Of a stretch of 64,000 nt of DNA, positions 31,370 through 44,187 are shown one piece after another. The position numbers were made by a program, and so were the translations under genes. This DNA comes from Bradysia coprophila. Its lineage: Eukaryota; Arthropoda; Insecta; Diptera; Sciaridae. The notes under the pieces were generated by a model. That model saw only the letters and a list, made by a program, of their open reading frames with translations. It searched no databases and had not been told where the DNA came from. The DNA is taken from assembly GCF_014529535.1 (NCBI RefSeq), contig NW_023503325.1:1160256-1224255 (forward strand). The letters are read 5' to 3'. Each line of letters starts with the position of its first letter. The first letter of the stretch is position 1.

Positions 31370-32450
31370 ATAGATGTGATCTCAGCGGTATAGTAGAAGC
31401 AACTGTATCAATACAATTCTATTTTTGTTCTAATCGTTCTAATCAGTGAAACCGTTTTTCGTTTAGGTTATGTTTTCCTTGATTTACACTAAAAATAATA
31501 ACTTTTCAAAATCGAACTTAAAATAACTGATAAGGGGAAAATGTCTTCGTATGCAAAACGCATAAATATTGAATACGCACGAGAAATAGAAAATCTGCTT
31601 CGATCGGATTTGTTTCTCTTCCTTTTTTTCTGGCAGGCTCACACGTACACGTCAGAGACGATACTGTTATGTGATGACACATATGTGGAATTGTTTAGAG
31701 TATTTGAGGAATCAGCTAATAAAAGAAACGATGTTCTGTGGGAACGTGATGTTTTCAGAAGCAAGTCATTCACAGTAACAGATTGCGGAAAATGAAAAGG
31801 GACATCTCCAGTCTACCTAGTACTAATAGCCTAGTAGACAGAAAGACAACAGGCAGGAAAGTTTCGCAATTTAGACGATACTGTAAATTTGTAAGCAATA
31901 TTTCCTGCGCGGTATGCTGCCTTGTAGTGGAGTAGAGTGTAAAAAGTTTTGGTGATGAGGCGTTTTGAAGAATTTTGTTTCTTCATTTCGCTAATGATTC
32001 ACTAAAAAATAACGTGTATAAAGTGATGACTACCTCTCGTAGTTGGTCATTTCTTTGCCACTGTCGCGATGACCTAATGAGATGTGGTACTTTTGAACAG
32101 CATTGAAAAATGCACCTAAATCATCTCTCAGATCGAAACAGTGGTCAGTCCTTTGAAGCAATATGAGACCTTAGTACAACTCAATGGAGGAAAGGCTGTG
32201 AAGCTGTCTTCGTTGAAGAATGGGGCGAAGACATACAGTCAAGTGGCTAAGGAAAAAGCGAAGTAAGCAGTAACGAAGAGGTTTTCGCAAGTTTCAATCA
32301 ACAACAATCTCATACTGATAAAAATTGGCAGAATGATTACCGAGTTTTTCAATGGAAACTGATCACTTACTCTGAGAGTGAGTTAGACCGTGATACATGC
32401 TTTTGATATTGATTAAACAATAATTGGATAACTCACATTCAAAAATTGGG
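31370..32450. other. Intergenic, no gene recognised
   Basis: Includes the presumed Kunitz promoter (no clear TATA). An 84-codon open frame on the plus strand (31541-31795) has no recognisable feature. Confidence 0.45.
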
Positions 32451-32462
32451 TCTCATTATGAC

Positions 32463-32803
32463 CAAAGTATATAAACACTGAAGGTAATGCAAATCCACAG
32501 TTACACATGGATCCAAACTTTCAGGTGAATTTTACCTCTGTCATGTTGCACAGGTATTGAATTCGTTTACGTCAAGTTGCATCTAGTGGTGAATTTGGAA
32601 CGATTTAGCGGCGTTATGTAGCACACATATAAAATGTGTTTGCGTCAAGTTGTATTTAGTGGTGAATTGGAAGGATTTAGGGCCGTCATGTTGCACAAGT
32701 CTAAATTAGACAACATACGAAAATGAATTCAACTGAAAGTTTGGATCCGTAATTTCTCTGATCCGCTGAGGGTCTACATTACCTTCAGTGTTTATATACT
32801 TTG
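32463..32803. mobile_element. hAT-like MITE with perfect 8-bp target duplication
   Basis: Ends 'CAAAGTATATAAACACTGAA' and its exact inverse; ATTATGAC is present on both sides (32455-32462, 32804-32811). 341 bp, no transposase. The interior has two direct copies of a 'TTGCGTCAAGTTG'-type segment. Second copy at 45138-45473. Confidence 0.92.
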
Positions 32804-32819
32804 ATTATGACACTTACAT

Positions 32820-33835
32820 AGGTTTGTTCCAAGGTCATTTCGAAATGTCAAATTTCATCTACATATGAAGGCAACTTAACATTGACTTTTAGGTTGACGA
32901 AAATTGTAATTTTTGAAGAAATGAAATACGTTTCAAGGAAATGAGTGTACGTGTACAGTCTTGATTCAGCTTTTAATTCATCATATATATCGTTAGTTGC
33001 CTCGCCTGAAAGATTTTGCCTCATCAAGGGTTCATCTTTAATAAACCAAAGCAACACGCCTCAAGTCAATCCAAAATGGCGACTAAATCATTGGAAATTA
33101 TGAAACAAATTCTACTTTTCAGTGTCATATTATTTGCTAATTCCTAAGACCCAACAAGATACAGAAGATATCCTAGCGACAGAAAAATACACAGAGACCT
33201 AACGAGAAATGAACCTACACCGAGACCTAACTAGAGAAATCAACAATAATATAATGTGAAAGCGATAAGTAGAATTTGTTTCATGAATTTACTAATGATT
33301 CAATTTAAAATGTTAACGTGAATATTGCTTTTACCTCGTAAAATTCATGTGACATATATGTTGCCCCGACAAAAGCTCATCATAGACTGATTGTTACATT
33401 AATAAGTACACAAACGTATTTGATTAAATACTGGTTACAGTATAAAGCCGAATATGTTTAAATACTGATAGCAGTATATAAACGTATAGATCATGTGCTG
33501 AATGCTAACAGTATATCAACATATCCTTACTTACACTGAAAAAATACGTATAATATGCTTATACGTTTTGAGTCATTTTTTTCGCTCGGGCATTTATTTG
33601 TTAAGCACAAAGTTAGCACAAGTGGCTTATATAATTTATTGTTTGCAAATTATATTTTCGATTTTAATTTAAAATGAGCTGCAAAAAACCTTTTACTAAT
33701 ATTCTACATACGTGTGGGCATTCTGTTTAGTTAAAAATAGAACAGCTAAACAAATGCTCACTTCTGGTTTAATTCCGTTTCTATTTCATAAGCCATATTA
33801 AACTGAGCTGGCATCTACTTCAGAAAATACTGGTC
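32820..33835. other. Intergenic, no gene seen
   Basis: AT-rich, no recognisable coding or element ends. Confidence 0.45.
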
Positions 33836-33841
33836 ATGCAA

Positions 33842-34227
33842 AAAGAATCATAAAACTTACTGACATATTTCTGGCCAAGACGTTCTTTAAATCGATTTTT
33901 CACCATGAAGCCATGATGGCTCATTTTTGGTCAAATGGAGAAAAATGTAGACCGCAACCAGATCTACACTTTTCTTTATTTGGCCAAAAATGAGCCATTA
34001 TGGCTTCAAGCAAAAGTGGTATTTTAAATAGGGTACTGAAACTTGACAGTGCTCCATACAAAAAATTACACTGTAAAAAGAGTGGGGATAAAATTTCATA
34101 CAAAATAGTACTCTATTTGGCAGCTGTCATTAATAGCACTTTTGCTTGAAGTGCGTTGTTTCATGGTGAAAAATCGATTAAAAAAATTTCTTGGTCAGAA
34201 TAATGTCAGTAAGTTTTACGATTCTTT
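33842..34227. mobile_element. MITE with about 75-bp TIR and nested palindrome
   Basis: The left arm 'AAAGAATCATAAAACTTACT' through 'ATCGATTTTTCACCATGAA' is matched in inverse at the right end. Inside, a second palindrome (about 33909-34012) is built from 'AAGCCATGATGGCTCATTTT' and its inverse. Confidence 0.8.
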
Positions 34228-34367
34228 GGAGAACCCGAGGGAGAAACTTGAAAACTCGTAGCCTTTGATCCAGAGATTAGTTTGCTACCACAACCACACA
34301 TTTCAACGTCATCTTTCCTATCATGAATTGAGAGAACTGGTGACTATGATTCATTGATTCATAGTCT

Positions 34368-34754
34368 ATGAAGTTTGAAGAAAGTGAAGGAATCCAAGAA
34401 TTATTAAATATAATCTTGCTTTGTGTGGACGAGACGACAGGCCATAGATTCCGGAATACCTTACAGCAGTATAAGAATGGCCGGGCGGAAGACAAACTAA
34501 CATACCAAAAATTATGGGTGTCAAAAGTCAGATCAAAAAAGGCTTGTCACAAACTTTTTTGGAATTGCTTGCCCCTTACTTCAAATTTATACTCATGTTC
34601 TATTTTCGGAAATATTAAAGAAAAATTAAAGGTACTACCTGCTAGGCTATATGCAAATAAATGCAGACATTTCGACACGTTTTGTCAACGCGAAATAATT
34701 CAGTTTGATGAAATAGATGGATTGCCGTCAGAGATCAACTCTCCGATGAACTAA
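34368..34754 (+). CDS. Unassigned open frame, 128 codons
   Basis: ATG-started open frame with mixed composition, Cys residues and basic patches ('VSKVRSKKACHKLFWNC', 'RLYANKCRHFDTFC'). I do not recognise the family; no TATA box, signal peptide or domain motif is visible. It may be a chance frame or the remnant of a transposon protein. Confidence 0.2.
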   Translation: MKFEESEGIQELLNIILLCVDETTGHRFRNTLQQYKNGRAEDKLTYQKLWVSKVRSKKACHKLFWNCLPLTSNLYSCSIFGNIKEKLKVLPARLYANKCRHFDTFCQREIIQFDEIDGLPSEINSPMN

Positions 34755-35122
34755 ATCATGATCAACATAAAATCAGATGCATCGGAGCCGTAAACTCTTT
34801 GCATTTGACCTGTAATTGTCTGAATTGATACGATTAAATCACAATAATTTGCGCGACAGATCATGAAGTGGTTTTCTACCTAGTGAATAAATGGGTAAGT
34901 TTTCAAGTTTTTTGGCCTTCGGCTTGCAATGCTAGCGGAACGTCGGAATAAAAAATTTCCCAGTAAGACAGTAGACAGTACGGTGCTTTGTTGTCCTTCG
35001 GCCAGAAAATGCGAGAAATTGGTTTTTAGCGAGACGGTGGGTGCCCCCACTACGACCATCTAAAATATGATAAACTTTGCTATGAAGCAGCTGCTTAGTA
35101 AACATATTGGAATGGTATAAGG

Positions 35123-35130
35123 TATATAAA
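35123..35130 (+). promoter_or_regulatory. TATA box of the TIMP-like gene
   Basis: TATATAAA 62 bp before the ATG at 35192, the same spacing as for the mucin and the intact AA15 gene. Confidence 0.6.
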
Positions 35131-35191
35131 TGACCGAATTGAACACTAACTAGTTAAACAGTTTAAACAGTTAATAGTTGCGTTGGTTAAA

Positions 35192-35755
35192 ATGCTTACA
35201 CTCATTTTGGTATTATTCACCTCCTACGTCAGTTTATCTGATGCTTGCTCCTGTGTTTTACTGCCTGGGTGGCAGGATCAATTCTATTGCCGCGCTACAT
35301 GGTCTGGAACTTTCAAAGTAATAGGTCCTGAATACGATTGTTCAACGAGCGATGAGCAGCTGATTTGCTATGATATTAACGACTTGGATCAAATGCGAGG
35401 AGCTCCAACATATTTGACGTATGCTTCGAGTCGCAGAGACTCTTCCATGTGCGGCACAAGGCTAGCTGTAGGACATACCTATTTTGTTGGTGCATACGCG
35501 GATTATGATTTACACAGTATTGGCGTCGGGCTATGTATGCTTCTTGAGGACTGGACGGATTTATCATGTAAAGAAATCAAAGAGAAAAAGAGGCACTACA
35601 GACAATTGGATTGTGGAGATGGACCGGCAATTCCACAGGAACCGGAGTGTGTTCGTACTACTAAATTATTTGATATAAACTTACTTGTATGTCGATTACG
35701 AAAATTGTTGAAATCTTTGAAGTTGCGCTCCAACAAGAATTGTCAGTGTAATTGA
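35192..35755 (+). CDS. TIMP-like secreted metalloproteinase inhibitor (NTR fold), intronless
   Basis: 187 aa from the ATG; signal peptide 'MLTLILVLFTSYVSLSDA' then mature 'CSC'. In TIMPs the free N-terminal Cys of a CxC motif chelates the catalytic zinc of matrix metalloproteinases, and here cleavage would expose it exactly. 'DSSMCGTRLAVGHTYFVGAY' and 'GLCMLLEDWTDLS' match the TIMP core pattern (CG...L..G..Y...G...; C...W..L). Fourteen cysteines; family members usually have twelve, and the C-terminal part is short and Lys/Arg-rich, ending 'NKNCQCN'. Single exon with its own TATA box and polyadenylation signal; an intronless TIMP suggests either a retroposed copy or intron loss. Secreted; likely modulates extracellular matrix proteolysis. 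Confidence 0.85.
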   Translation: MLTLILVLFTSYVSLSDACSCVLLPGWQDQFYCRATWSGTFKVIGPEYDCSTSDEQLICYDINDLDQMRGAPTYLTYASSRRDSSMCGTRLAVGHTYFVGAYADYDLHSIGVGLCMLLEDWTDLSCKEIKEKKRHYRQLDCGDGPAIPQEPECVRTTKLFDINLLVCRLRKLLKSLKLRSNKNCQCN

Positions 35756-35773
35756 AACAATAGAATTGTGATA

Positions 35774-35779
35774 AATAAA
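35774..35779 (+). terminator. Polyadenylation signal AATAAA (TIMP-like gene)
   Basis: AATAAA 19 bases after the stop. Confidence 0.6.
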
Positions 35780-36139
35780 GTCAAATTCTTATCACTAACT
35801 GCTTTATAAACTCTGTGATATGGGGAAATTTCGATGATGTGAAACGAAGTATTCGTCGCATTCTAGCCGTTATTGTACAATTGTTGAAGAAAGGTACTTA
35901 TTGCGAACGTGCGCAACTTTGTCCTTTGTGTGGCAATTTATTTTTTGTGATAATCTACCACACTAATAAATAACACCACACCGCACTTCGGACAGTTCAG
36001 ACAAAAAAAAAGTTTCGAGTTATCTCGACGCACATCTTCTAATTGGTTTATATGATCATTTCGAACAATTTTGTAGAAGAAACTATAAAAAAATATTCAC
36101 TCCCCGAGCTGCGCAAAGAAGTTTCATTTTCTTAAAATT

Positions 36140-36200
36140 CACTAACATCGTACAAGTCCGATTTCGGTAGTCTGTTTTCCAAAAGAATCCCTCTATAAAT
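36140..36200. repeat. Relic related to the end of the 49143-50093 element
   Basis: 'CCGATTTCGGTAGTCTG' and 'CCAAAAGAATCCCTC' match the right end of the foldback element at 50093. The partner end is not found nearby. Confidence 0.45.
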
Positions 36201-36204
36201 GATT

Positions 36205-38430
36205 TTTTGCACGGTCTTTAAAGTAATCAAATTATGAAAGTCGACTTCCTAGATAACTTTAAACGGGCTACAATAAATTCGCTGGTAAATCTCAGCGAAC
36301 TGGAAGCTAAATACGTCGATTCGGAAATGCTGGTCCAATTGAAAAAGAAAAGTGAAAACACATTGTTTTTAATTAAAAAATGCCTTTATTCTATCTATTT
36401 AATGATTCTTCCTTTGTATAATACAAAACCAACATTTTCCCTTCATTTTTTGTTTCTTTAAATATAAAAATAACTTATCAGAAAAGCAACAAAATAAAAG
36501 TCGAACAGTCAAAAACAAATATTTTATCTTTCCTTCTATTTACAAGATTATTTTTTTCTGTTTCATTTTTCCTTTTAAAATAATTTGTTATTTTGTGTGA
36601 CATGACAATTAATATAAAATTGAGTTGGCGAATAGCGTTTCTAAATTGAAATATTAAATTTTTTCCTTTCTTTCTTCTTTCAATTCGGTCAACAAAATTG
36701 ATTTTTAGAAATTAAAATATTTTCTGATTCGTTTTTTTCTTTCTTTTATCTTCTCTGTATTATCCACTTAATATGTACCAGCTTCGAAGTACTAGATTTA
36801 GGCGAAAGTGATACGCCATGTGCGCATTGTTCTAAGTAGATATGCTAAATGTAGTGCTTCAAAGTCTAACAATCATAATTGAAAGTGGATGGAACTGGTG
36901 AAAGTTTTTTCTTTATAATGAGAGAGAGGGGAAGAAAATTTTCTAACGTAGTTGTGTTAGGCGTGTAACATGAATATATCTAATTTTATTAGAACTGTGG
37001 ATCGAATAGGGGAGACGCTTTAATTGTCAAAGATTAGAGCAAAAAATTAATCTAAAAAAACTCCAAATAATAAGTTTTTATTAAAGAGAAAAGAGCAAGC
37101 ATGAAAAATATGGCTATAGATGACACAAATGATAAAAATATTCAATTTATAAATGTAAGTTTAAAAAAAAATAGCTTCCTTCTATCGTTTGTGCATATTT
37201 ATAGGATGTTTTGTTTCAACACTAAAATAGTACAGAAAAAGCGCGCATTTTAAAAATATATTCAAATAACAAGAACTGCAATCAATATTATTGTGTTTTT
37301 TTTCTTTAAATCTTTTCCTTTTCTGTTTTGTTTCAAATTAGTTATTCTTCCATTTTTCTCAATTCCTATTATAATTATATGGTAAATTCAATATAAACTA
37401 ATTCATTTTTTTATACTTTACAATTTAAACAAATATTTTATGTTGCTGTGGTATTCAAAAATAAGTATTTCTTTATCTTTTCCCATTTTTTTTCTTCTTT
37501 AATTATGTGTTTTTGTTGTTCATTAATTGTTTAAAAAATAATATTTAAAATAAAAAATATTTTTTTTGTTCTTCTTTTCTTTATGCGAATTCTTGATTTA
37601 AGTAGATATAACAAAAACTGTTGACTCGATCTTATATGCAATATATATTTATATATAATAATATATAGACGACCTCACGATTTCTAGTGAAGTAGTGAAT
37701 TCAATTTAATTTAACTTTTCTTTTTGTTGTTGTGTGTGTTTGTGTGTACTTTGCAATAATTTCGTAATTAATTTATTTATGCTTTGAAACCATTTGAAGA
37801 AGAGATCTGAAACTACTTAACGACATTTTTTTCTTTTCTTTTGTTTTTAATTGTTTATATTTACAAATCACATTTTGTTTGTCCATTAAATTATAAACAA
37901 AAAATATATTTGCGTCACTACACTACACAAAATTAACTACCGAACAAAAAAAAACAAACATTTTTTTATTTCTTTTCTTGCTGACTAGTTTTTTTTTCCT
38001 ATTTATCAAAATTTCTCTTTTTATTTTCCTTTTAATTTTGGTTCAAAATTTTTCATTTTTAGAATTTTTGACTGGAAATTGTTTTTATAGTTCTGCGTTC
38101 TTGGTAGTTCTGATAATTAGTTTTTTTCGCGCACCATTAACTATTTTAGGAGTCTGCATTTCAATAGGAAAATTCCAACTATAGTAGATTTGCCAGTACT
38201 GAGTAAATGTTTAACAAATCGATTTTTACATTTAATCCAGTTGTTCAGTCAAACAAAATCTGTAAATATTTGTTTGTCAACATAATGCTTTCGTTTTGGA
38301 AGTTAAATTCTGAAGAGGCTTGAAATTTGATTTTTTGTAAAAAAAAAATTCTTCTTTTTTCCATTCGAGAAACTTTAATTCTCTGCGCTAGTTTAGCTCT
38401 CCATTTAAGTCTGCCTCAGAAATCCCTTGT
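36205..38430. other. T/A-rich low-complexity region, no gene
   Basis: Very AT-rich, with pyrimidine-rich (TTTTTCTTTT) tracts on the plus strand and no long open frame. It could be extended 3' UTR or intron of a neuronal-type gene, or a degraded spacer. No coding seen. Confidence 0.5.
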
Positions 38431-38785
38431 CAATCACTGATTAATCATTGGTTAATCACTGATTAATCATTGGTTAATCACTGATTAATCATTGGTTAAT
38501 CACTGATTAATCACGGGTCAAACACTGGTCAATAATTCATCAATCATTGATTACACACTGTTCATCAATAATTAATCAATAATTAATCACTGGTTAATCA
38601 CTCATTAATCACTGGTCAATCACTGAATAACCACTGATTAATCATTGGTCAATCACTGATTAATCATTGGTCAATCACTGATTAATCACTGGTCAATTAC
38701 TTGTCAATCACTGATTAATCACTGGTCACCAATGATTAATCTCTAATCAATCACTGATGAATCACTGGTCAATCACTGTTTAGTC
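38431..38785. repeat. AATCACTGATTAATCATTGG minisatellite
   Basis: About 30 tandem 11-12-bp half-units (22-bp full unit) of AATCACTGATT / AATCATTGGTT, well ordered at the left and progressively diverged to the right. Confidence 0.9.
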
Positions 38786-38789
38786 ACCA

Positions 38790-41500
38790 CCAGCACTTTC
38801 ATTCTGTACATTTTTAATACCAGAAACGTTGAAGGATTGATTATTGAATAAAGCCTCTAAGTGTGGCGACCAAATGTTTCATCTTTCTCAACTAAAAAAT
38901 TTATTGTAGAATTTTCCCTCAAGCCTATCTTTTCTACGAAATTGCGTATCTACTAGTCACTAAAATTTACATCTGTCTGCGCGCAGTCATGGATTGAATC
39001 AGTTAATTGAATACAATATTTATTTTAAAAAAAAAAATCATCATCCGAAACGTGACGATTTTCTTATAATATTGAAGTGAGCAATGGAAATTCCTTTAAT
39101 TCTCCGTAAATCTAAATCTCAAATTGTCCAAGAAACTGGAAAGAGAACGCTGTTAAATCGTTCACCGAATTTGGGATGTAGGTTCAATGAGAAAGCCTCT
39201 ATATAGTTAAACATTTACACGTTCGTTTACGTTGACCTCTAAGTAAATAACATTTCAAAAACGATACATTGCTCTCTTTTTTCAAAAGTTTTGCAGCTCA
39301 TTTGTAGCTTTGTTGTTGTGGTTGTTTTTTTAAGCAAATAAGAAAATTATTATAGGAACATAATTCGGCGGGATTTTATTCAATTCCATCTTCGTCTGTG
39401 TACACTATTGCTTCACACAGTTTAGTAATGAGATTTTCGATCTAATAAAACATGTAATATTTACAGCACTTACTCTCATTACCTTGCTTTTCATTTCAAA
39501 ATTTTACTTCGTAAAATTTCTCCACAATACAAACGACAGTTTATGAGATGGTAAGTGCAGTGTTGTTAGTCAAGTGCGGCACTGTCAATTTGGTGCAAAA
39601 CCCACAAAACAGGGAATTTTGTTATAATACTTGAGAGGAATGTAAGATTCAAAACTGACGCAACGAATATAGTTATATTCACAGCAAACCTCAATTATAC
39701 GTACTGTAAATATAATTATATTTGCTGTGACTATAATTTTATAATTTACTATTGTCCGAGTACGATTTGAACAATCATATTGCTGTAAAATTTTCCATGC
39801 ATGTCGAGGGATCGAGTGGGATATTTGAAAATGGTTGCATAAATGTAATTATTGATTTTATTAAATGGCATGCTCTTGTAAGAGATGAGGGGATCTGGCG
39901 AAGTATTCACGCCATGTTAAAGGTATAGGAAAATCGTGAACGATGCAAAAGGGGGAGATATAAGATGGATTGGATAAAACCCCAACCGAACTATCAGCGA
40001 ACCACTTTCGAGTCGTAACGTGATTTTTGAAATGTGCGCACCCAAATTGTAATTCAATTGGAAAACCATTTTGTAATTGAATCTCGTTCGGATGCATTTT
40101 TAGTATTTATTAACATTGTAAATGGTATCGTGTCTTGACATTATTTTTATGAAAGTAAGCAATTTTATTGAAACGATAATTTATCATAAATTTTACAATA
40201 CGTAAAACACAAATATCGCAAGTCCTCAATTTCGATGGAATAGATCGCCGCACTTTTGGCAAGTTGTCTGATTTTTCATCGACATTATTCTAAGCAAATA
40301 TAGGGCACTACGTCCTTGTTTGGAGATTTTTATTTTGCCGAGAGGGAGGTTTCCCGAGCCGAAGACAAGGGCTATAATCCCTCGTGGCAAAAAAACAATA
40401 TCCAAATAATTATGTCAGGTATTTTACTTGCAAAGCCCTGTCACCGGTGTGTCGCTTGTGAAAATTTCATTTTAGCAGGGCGCTGCAACTAAATTATTTT
40501 ACGGTAATATGACTGAAAATGCTCGGACAGAGGTTTCCCGCACCACATATCTTCCTTGGATATTTGTTATTTCGACTTGTGGGTTATTTGGTGTTTTTTG
40601 GCCTCGATCATGTTGCACTCTAAGAATCTCCCCACTTCGCTTGTACATGTCATCAAATAACACACACAAGGAATGCTTGTCAAGTATATTTTACCGAATG
40701 TGGTCATATTATACTAATAAGCTGGATAATACCGTGATTCTTGATACCATTTTATGTTAACTGTAAACATAATTTACTGGCAGAATCATGAAACTGTGAC
40801 AGGACCTCCTGTCATGATTTGAGGCGTCTGGTGCTTACAGTTAAAATAAAATGGTCTCCAGGGATCAAAACTTTTCAACTTATTAGTATTATGTGGCTGT
40901 ATATGGTAAAATATGATTTTGTGTGGTATTTTAAGACAGCAGAGCCGTGGCCGTCACATCTTAATTTTTCATTTATTTTGGGTGTAATTTCAAAGGGTCG
41001 ACTATTCATCTGCAAAACAACTCGTACCAATGTTGAAGGTTGATATTGCATTTGGCCAACCGCCAACGTTAAAACATTTGGCAATTGTCAAATGAAGTCA
41101 CGCTAAATTATGGCTTTATTGAAATTTCCTTCCCATGGTGCGGCGCTGTTCATTTTTGTGTACAAACTTTACGCCACCAACTTCGTTTCTAAGAAATTTG
41201 CCGTTATTTAGCTCCTTTTCTTTCATTTTAAACAATTTGAACTCATTCAGCCATTGTTGACAGATTCATTATGGTGAATAGTGTGAAGTTAGTTGCGTTT
41301 AGTTTGTACACATTTATGTCATTAGTTTCGCCAACTGAAAAGATCTATCAAGATGTTTCTGCGCTAACAGGAGTTTCACTTGTTTAATGGCCCATCACTT
41401 CTGTCTGATTTTGTCAAATTTTGTAGGACTCTCTACCTCCCCTTCCCTGTAAAATGTCAGTTTTCGAGACACAAACTGTGAACAGTTTTCTTACAATAAT
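38790..41500. other. Intergenic, no gene seen
   Basis: Short open frames only (up to 83 codons). A small hairpin at about 39665-39735 ('AATATAGTTATATTCACAGC' and inverse). No recognisable domain. Confidence 0.45.
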
Positions 41501-44187
41501 GTTTTGCGCAGAACTTGTCAAAATAGCCACGATCTATTGTAGTACAATTCTTGGTTAATTGTTTGTTTGTTTTCTTTTCATGTTTTTGTAAATGCTCAAT
41601 AAGTTTATTAGTACTTACGTGATTACCTTTTCTTTAAATATTTTTTTTTATTCAAACTGTACAATTAGCAAAATAATCTAATATCACCTCGATCATGTTT
41701 TAAAACTATTATCTTATTGAACTTATTTCTTCTTTTTTACAAATTTTCTTACGTCCTCTCTTATGATTCTTTTCTTTTTATTTAATTCTGTTTTACCATT
41801 CGTTTTAAATATTTTTTGTTTGTTTGTTTATTTCTTGTAATTTATTTACACTTCGTAACATTAGCATTAATTTCACCATTTTCTTTTACAAGATGATGTT
41901 TATATGCTTGCAGATATTTTCATGTCAATCACGTCAAAGCAGACCACACTATTTGCAATTTGATTTTTTAGAATTGTCATCTCAAAATTTGTTTATTGGT
42001 TCATTTTGTCACAGGGCACATCAGTGATGTTTCACTTTCACAATAGCTCTAATTTTGCAGTTCTTCCTAACACGAAGTAATAATTTGTTGAATCTCAAAC
42101 TTGATCGCCATTTTGAATACAACAGGTATTCCAGGAATAAACCGCAAAAGATCTTATTCAACTTTTACGAAGTTTATTCATCAAACTAATGCTCAAATCT
42201 TGTAGATTTTTTGCAAAATTCTAGTACATTTCGTAATTTGAAATTACCAATGCCAGCGTCAGATTTTTTTAAAACCAACTTCACTAAAATGATTTTATCA
42301 TGAATATTTAGCAGAGTGAAGTTATTTCATCAGAATCTGAACAGTAAAGAATGAAGTACTGGAAAAGTTATGTGGCTCATCTGCAGCCATTTTTATTGTG
42401 ATTTTTTTGAATTGTACAGAATTCAATGTCCCAAAGATGTTCCAATAACTTTGAAATGCCATTGGTTCGTGTGTGGCAACTATATTTATTAAATTCGTTA
42501 TGGCGAGTAGAATAACAAAGTTCGTCGAGGAACTTATCAAGCTGCTGGGACAAGCCCTGCAACACATCACACGCAATGTGTGTATAACAGCTCAATAGCG
42601 CAGTGTTCAAGTCGAGACGTCATTATTGGATAGTTGTGGGTTCGAAACCCAACCGCAAAACTAATTCGTTTCGTCAAGTTGTTGTCCAATAAATTGACTT
42701 CTGATTGAATCGGTTATTAGGTTGCGTACTGGATTTAGTACCGAAAACGTCTCTTTGTGGAACATGTAATTGCTCACTGGTATTGTCATTCAGTCAGTTA
42801 GTCGAAAAGACCGTTGACGGTGTGAGTTGCCTTTTAAACAACATTCTACATATTGAATATTGCATGTTGATTGTTCAAATGAATTTCTGTTCACATGGAA
42901 AATTTTCTTGGTAATGCCGAGGGGCAGATATTTGTAAATTGCGTTGACAGAGGATTTTCAAAACGGCAATCCTCTGAGGATTTTCCTGTCGTTTCACAAT
43001 GATTTTTGACTGATTCCAGATAATTTTCAAAGAATTTTTTTTTGTTGAATTTTCTAGGATTTTCATCTTTTTATTTGATTTTTTTGAGCCTTTTAAAGGG
43101 TTTTCTATGAGTTTACGGATCATCTTGAGGATATGAGGATTTTCTATCGTAAAACTTTGAAAAATTTCCTTTAAACTGAGAAAGGATTTTTATGAATTTT
43201 TGCCCCCTCGTGCTTTGCATTGGAAAAGTGTACGACAACCACTGACAATTGGAAGCTAAGTCTCTATCCTGTTTATAATTTATTAGATTCAGCGATTGAT
43301 ATTAGGATCTTGGAGCGTTGCGGACCATAATTAATCCCAAAATGCGAATTGCAAACAGTGAATCATTTGACACCGTAAGACTGATCATGGAGCATCTCAG
43401 TCATGTTTCGTTTGTAAGCAAACTTTTCAATCGCAGAATGCCGTATGTAAAATTGCGTTTGTTCGAAAATAATTAGATGCAAATTCTACAAACTAATTTG
43501 CCTCCCGGAATCGTCATAGAAAATACTGACAAAATGTCAGCTCTCAGTGGGATACTCATGGTTTTGCTTACGTAAATTCATTAAATTTTGTTTTTTTTTA
43601 CATATTTACTCAAGTCCTTTCCTTGTGTTAATTTAAATTTTATTTTTTTTTTACTTTGCATTTATAACGAACCATTATTATTATATCCGTTTAAATTAAA
43701 GAATTAATTGACGCGAGATGTTTGAAAGTAATGTCTAATGTTGATGTGTCTGCACCACAGTCAGTGACATAACAATTTCAGTTTATATTATTTTATAATA
43801 GTTGGAACAATTATACAACTGAACTATAAATAGCAAAAGAATTGAAAATATTCCGATCAAATTACCATCCCACTTCAAACTGGTGTTGTGCTACCATTTT
43901 ATTTTTTAATTTAAAATTGTTGTTGACAGATAATATTTTTTCCCTTTTAATTTTCATTTTTGTTTTCTTTTTTAAGTTTACTAAATATTGTTAATTTTTA
44001 ATTAATTGTAGCCACATTTACAATACTTTCAAAAAATTCTCTAATAAATTCTTTTTTAAAACATTTTTTTTTCTCTTACTTTTTTCTTTGAAAACAAAAT
44101 TAGTTTTTTTTTCATCTTTTTTTATCTTTTATTTTAGACTTTCATTGATTACAAATTGTTTTTGTTCTAAATGGTGTAGACATGAAG
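41500..44187. other. 3' flank of the minus-strand surface-protein gene; AT-rich
   Basis: Downstream of the terminal exon at 44188. Long T-rich tracts and many TTTATT (minus AATAAA) candidates; part of it is probably 3' UTR, but no single end can be chosen. A tRNA-derived relic lies at 42590-42665. Confidence 0.4.
42590..42665 (+). repeat. tRNA-derived (SINE-type) relic
   Basis: 'CAATAGCGCAGTGTTCAAG' (A-box-like) and 'GTGGGTTCGAAACCCAACC' (B-box) are spaced as in a tRNA, without a pairing acceptor stem. Related to the SINE at 58275-58678. Confidence 0.6.

Noticed and set aside
38431..38785. Origin or matrix-attachment-like AT repeat
   Set aside because: It is a plain 22-bp minisatellite; nothing supports a specific function.
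39861..40097. 78-codon minus-strand open frame
   Set aside because: No domain, leader or promoter; length is expected by chance in this much sequence.
42590..42665. Functional tRNA gene
   Set aside because: Good B-box, but no acceptor stem; fits a SINE relic.
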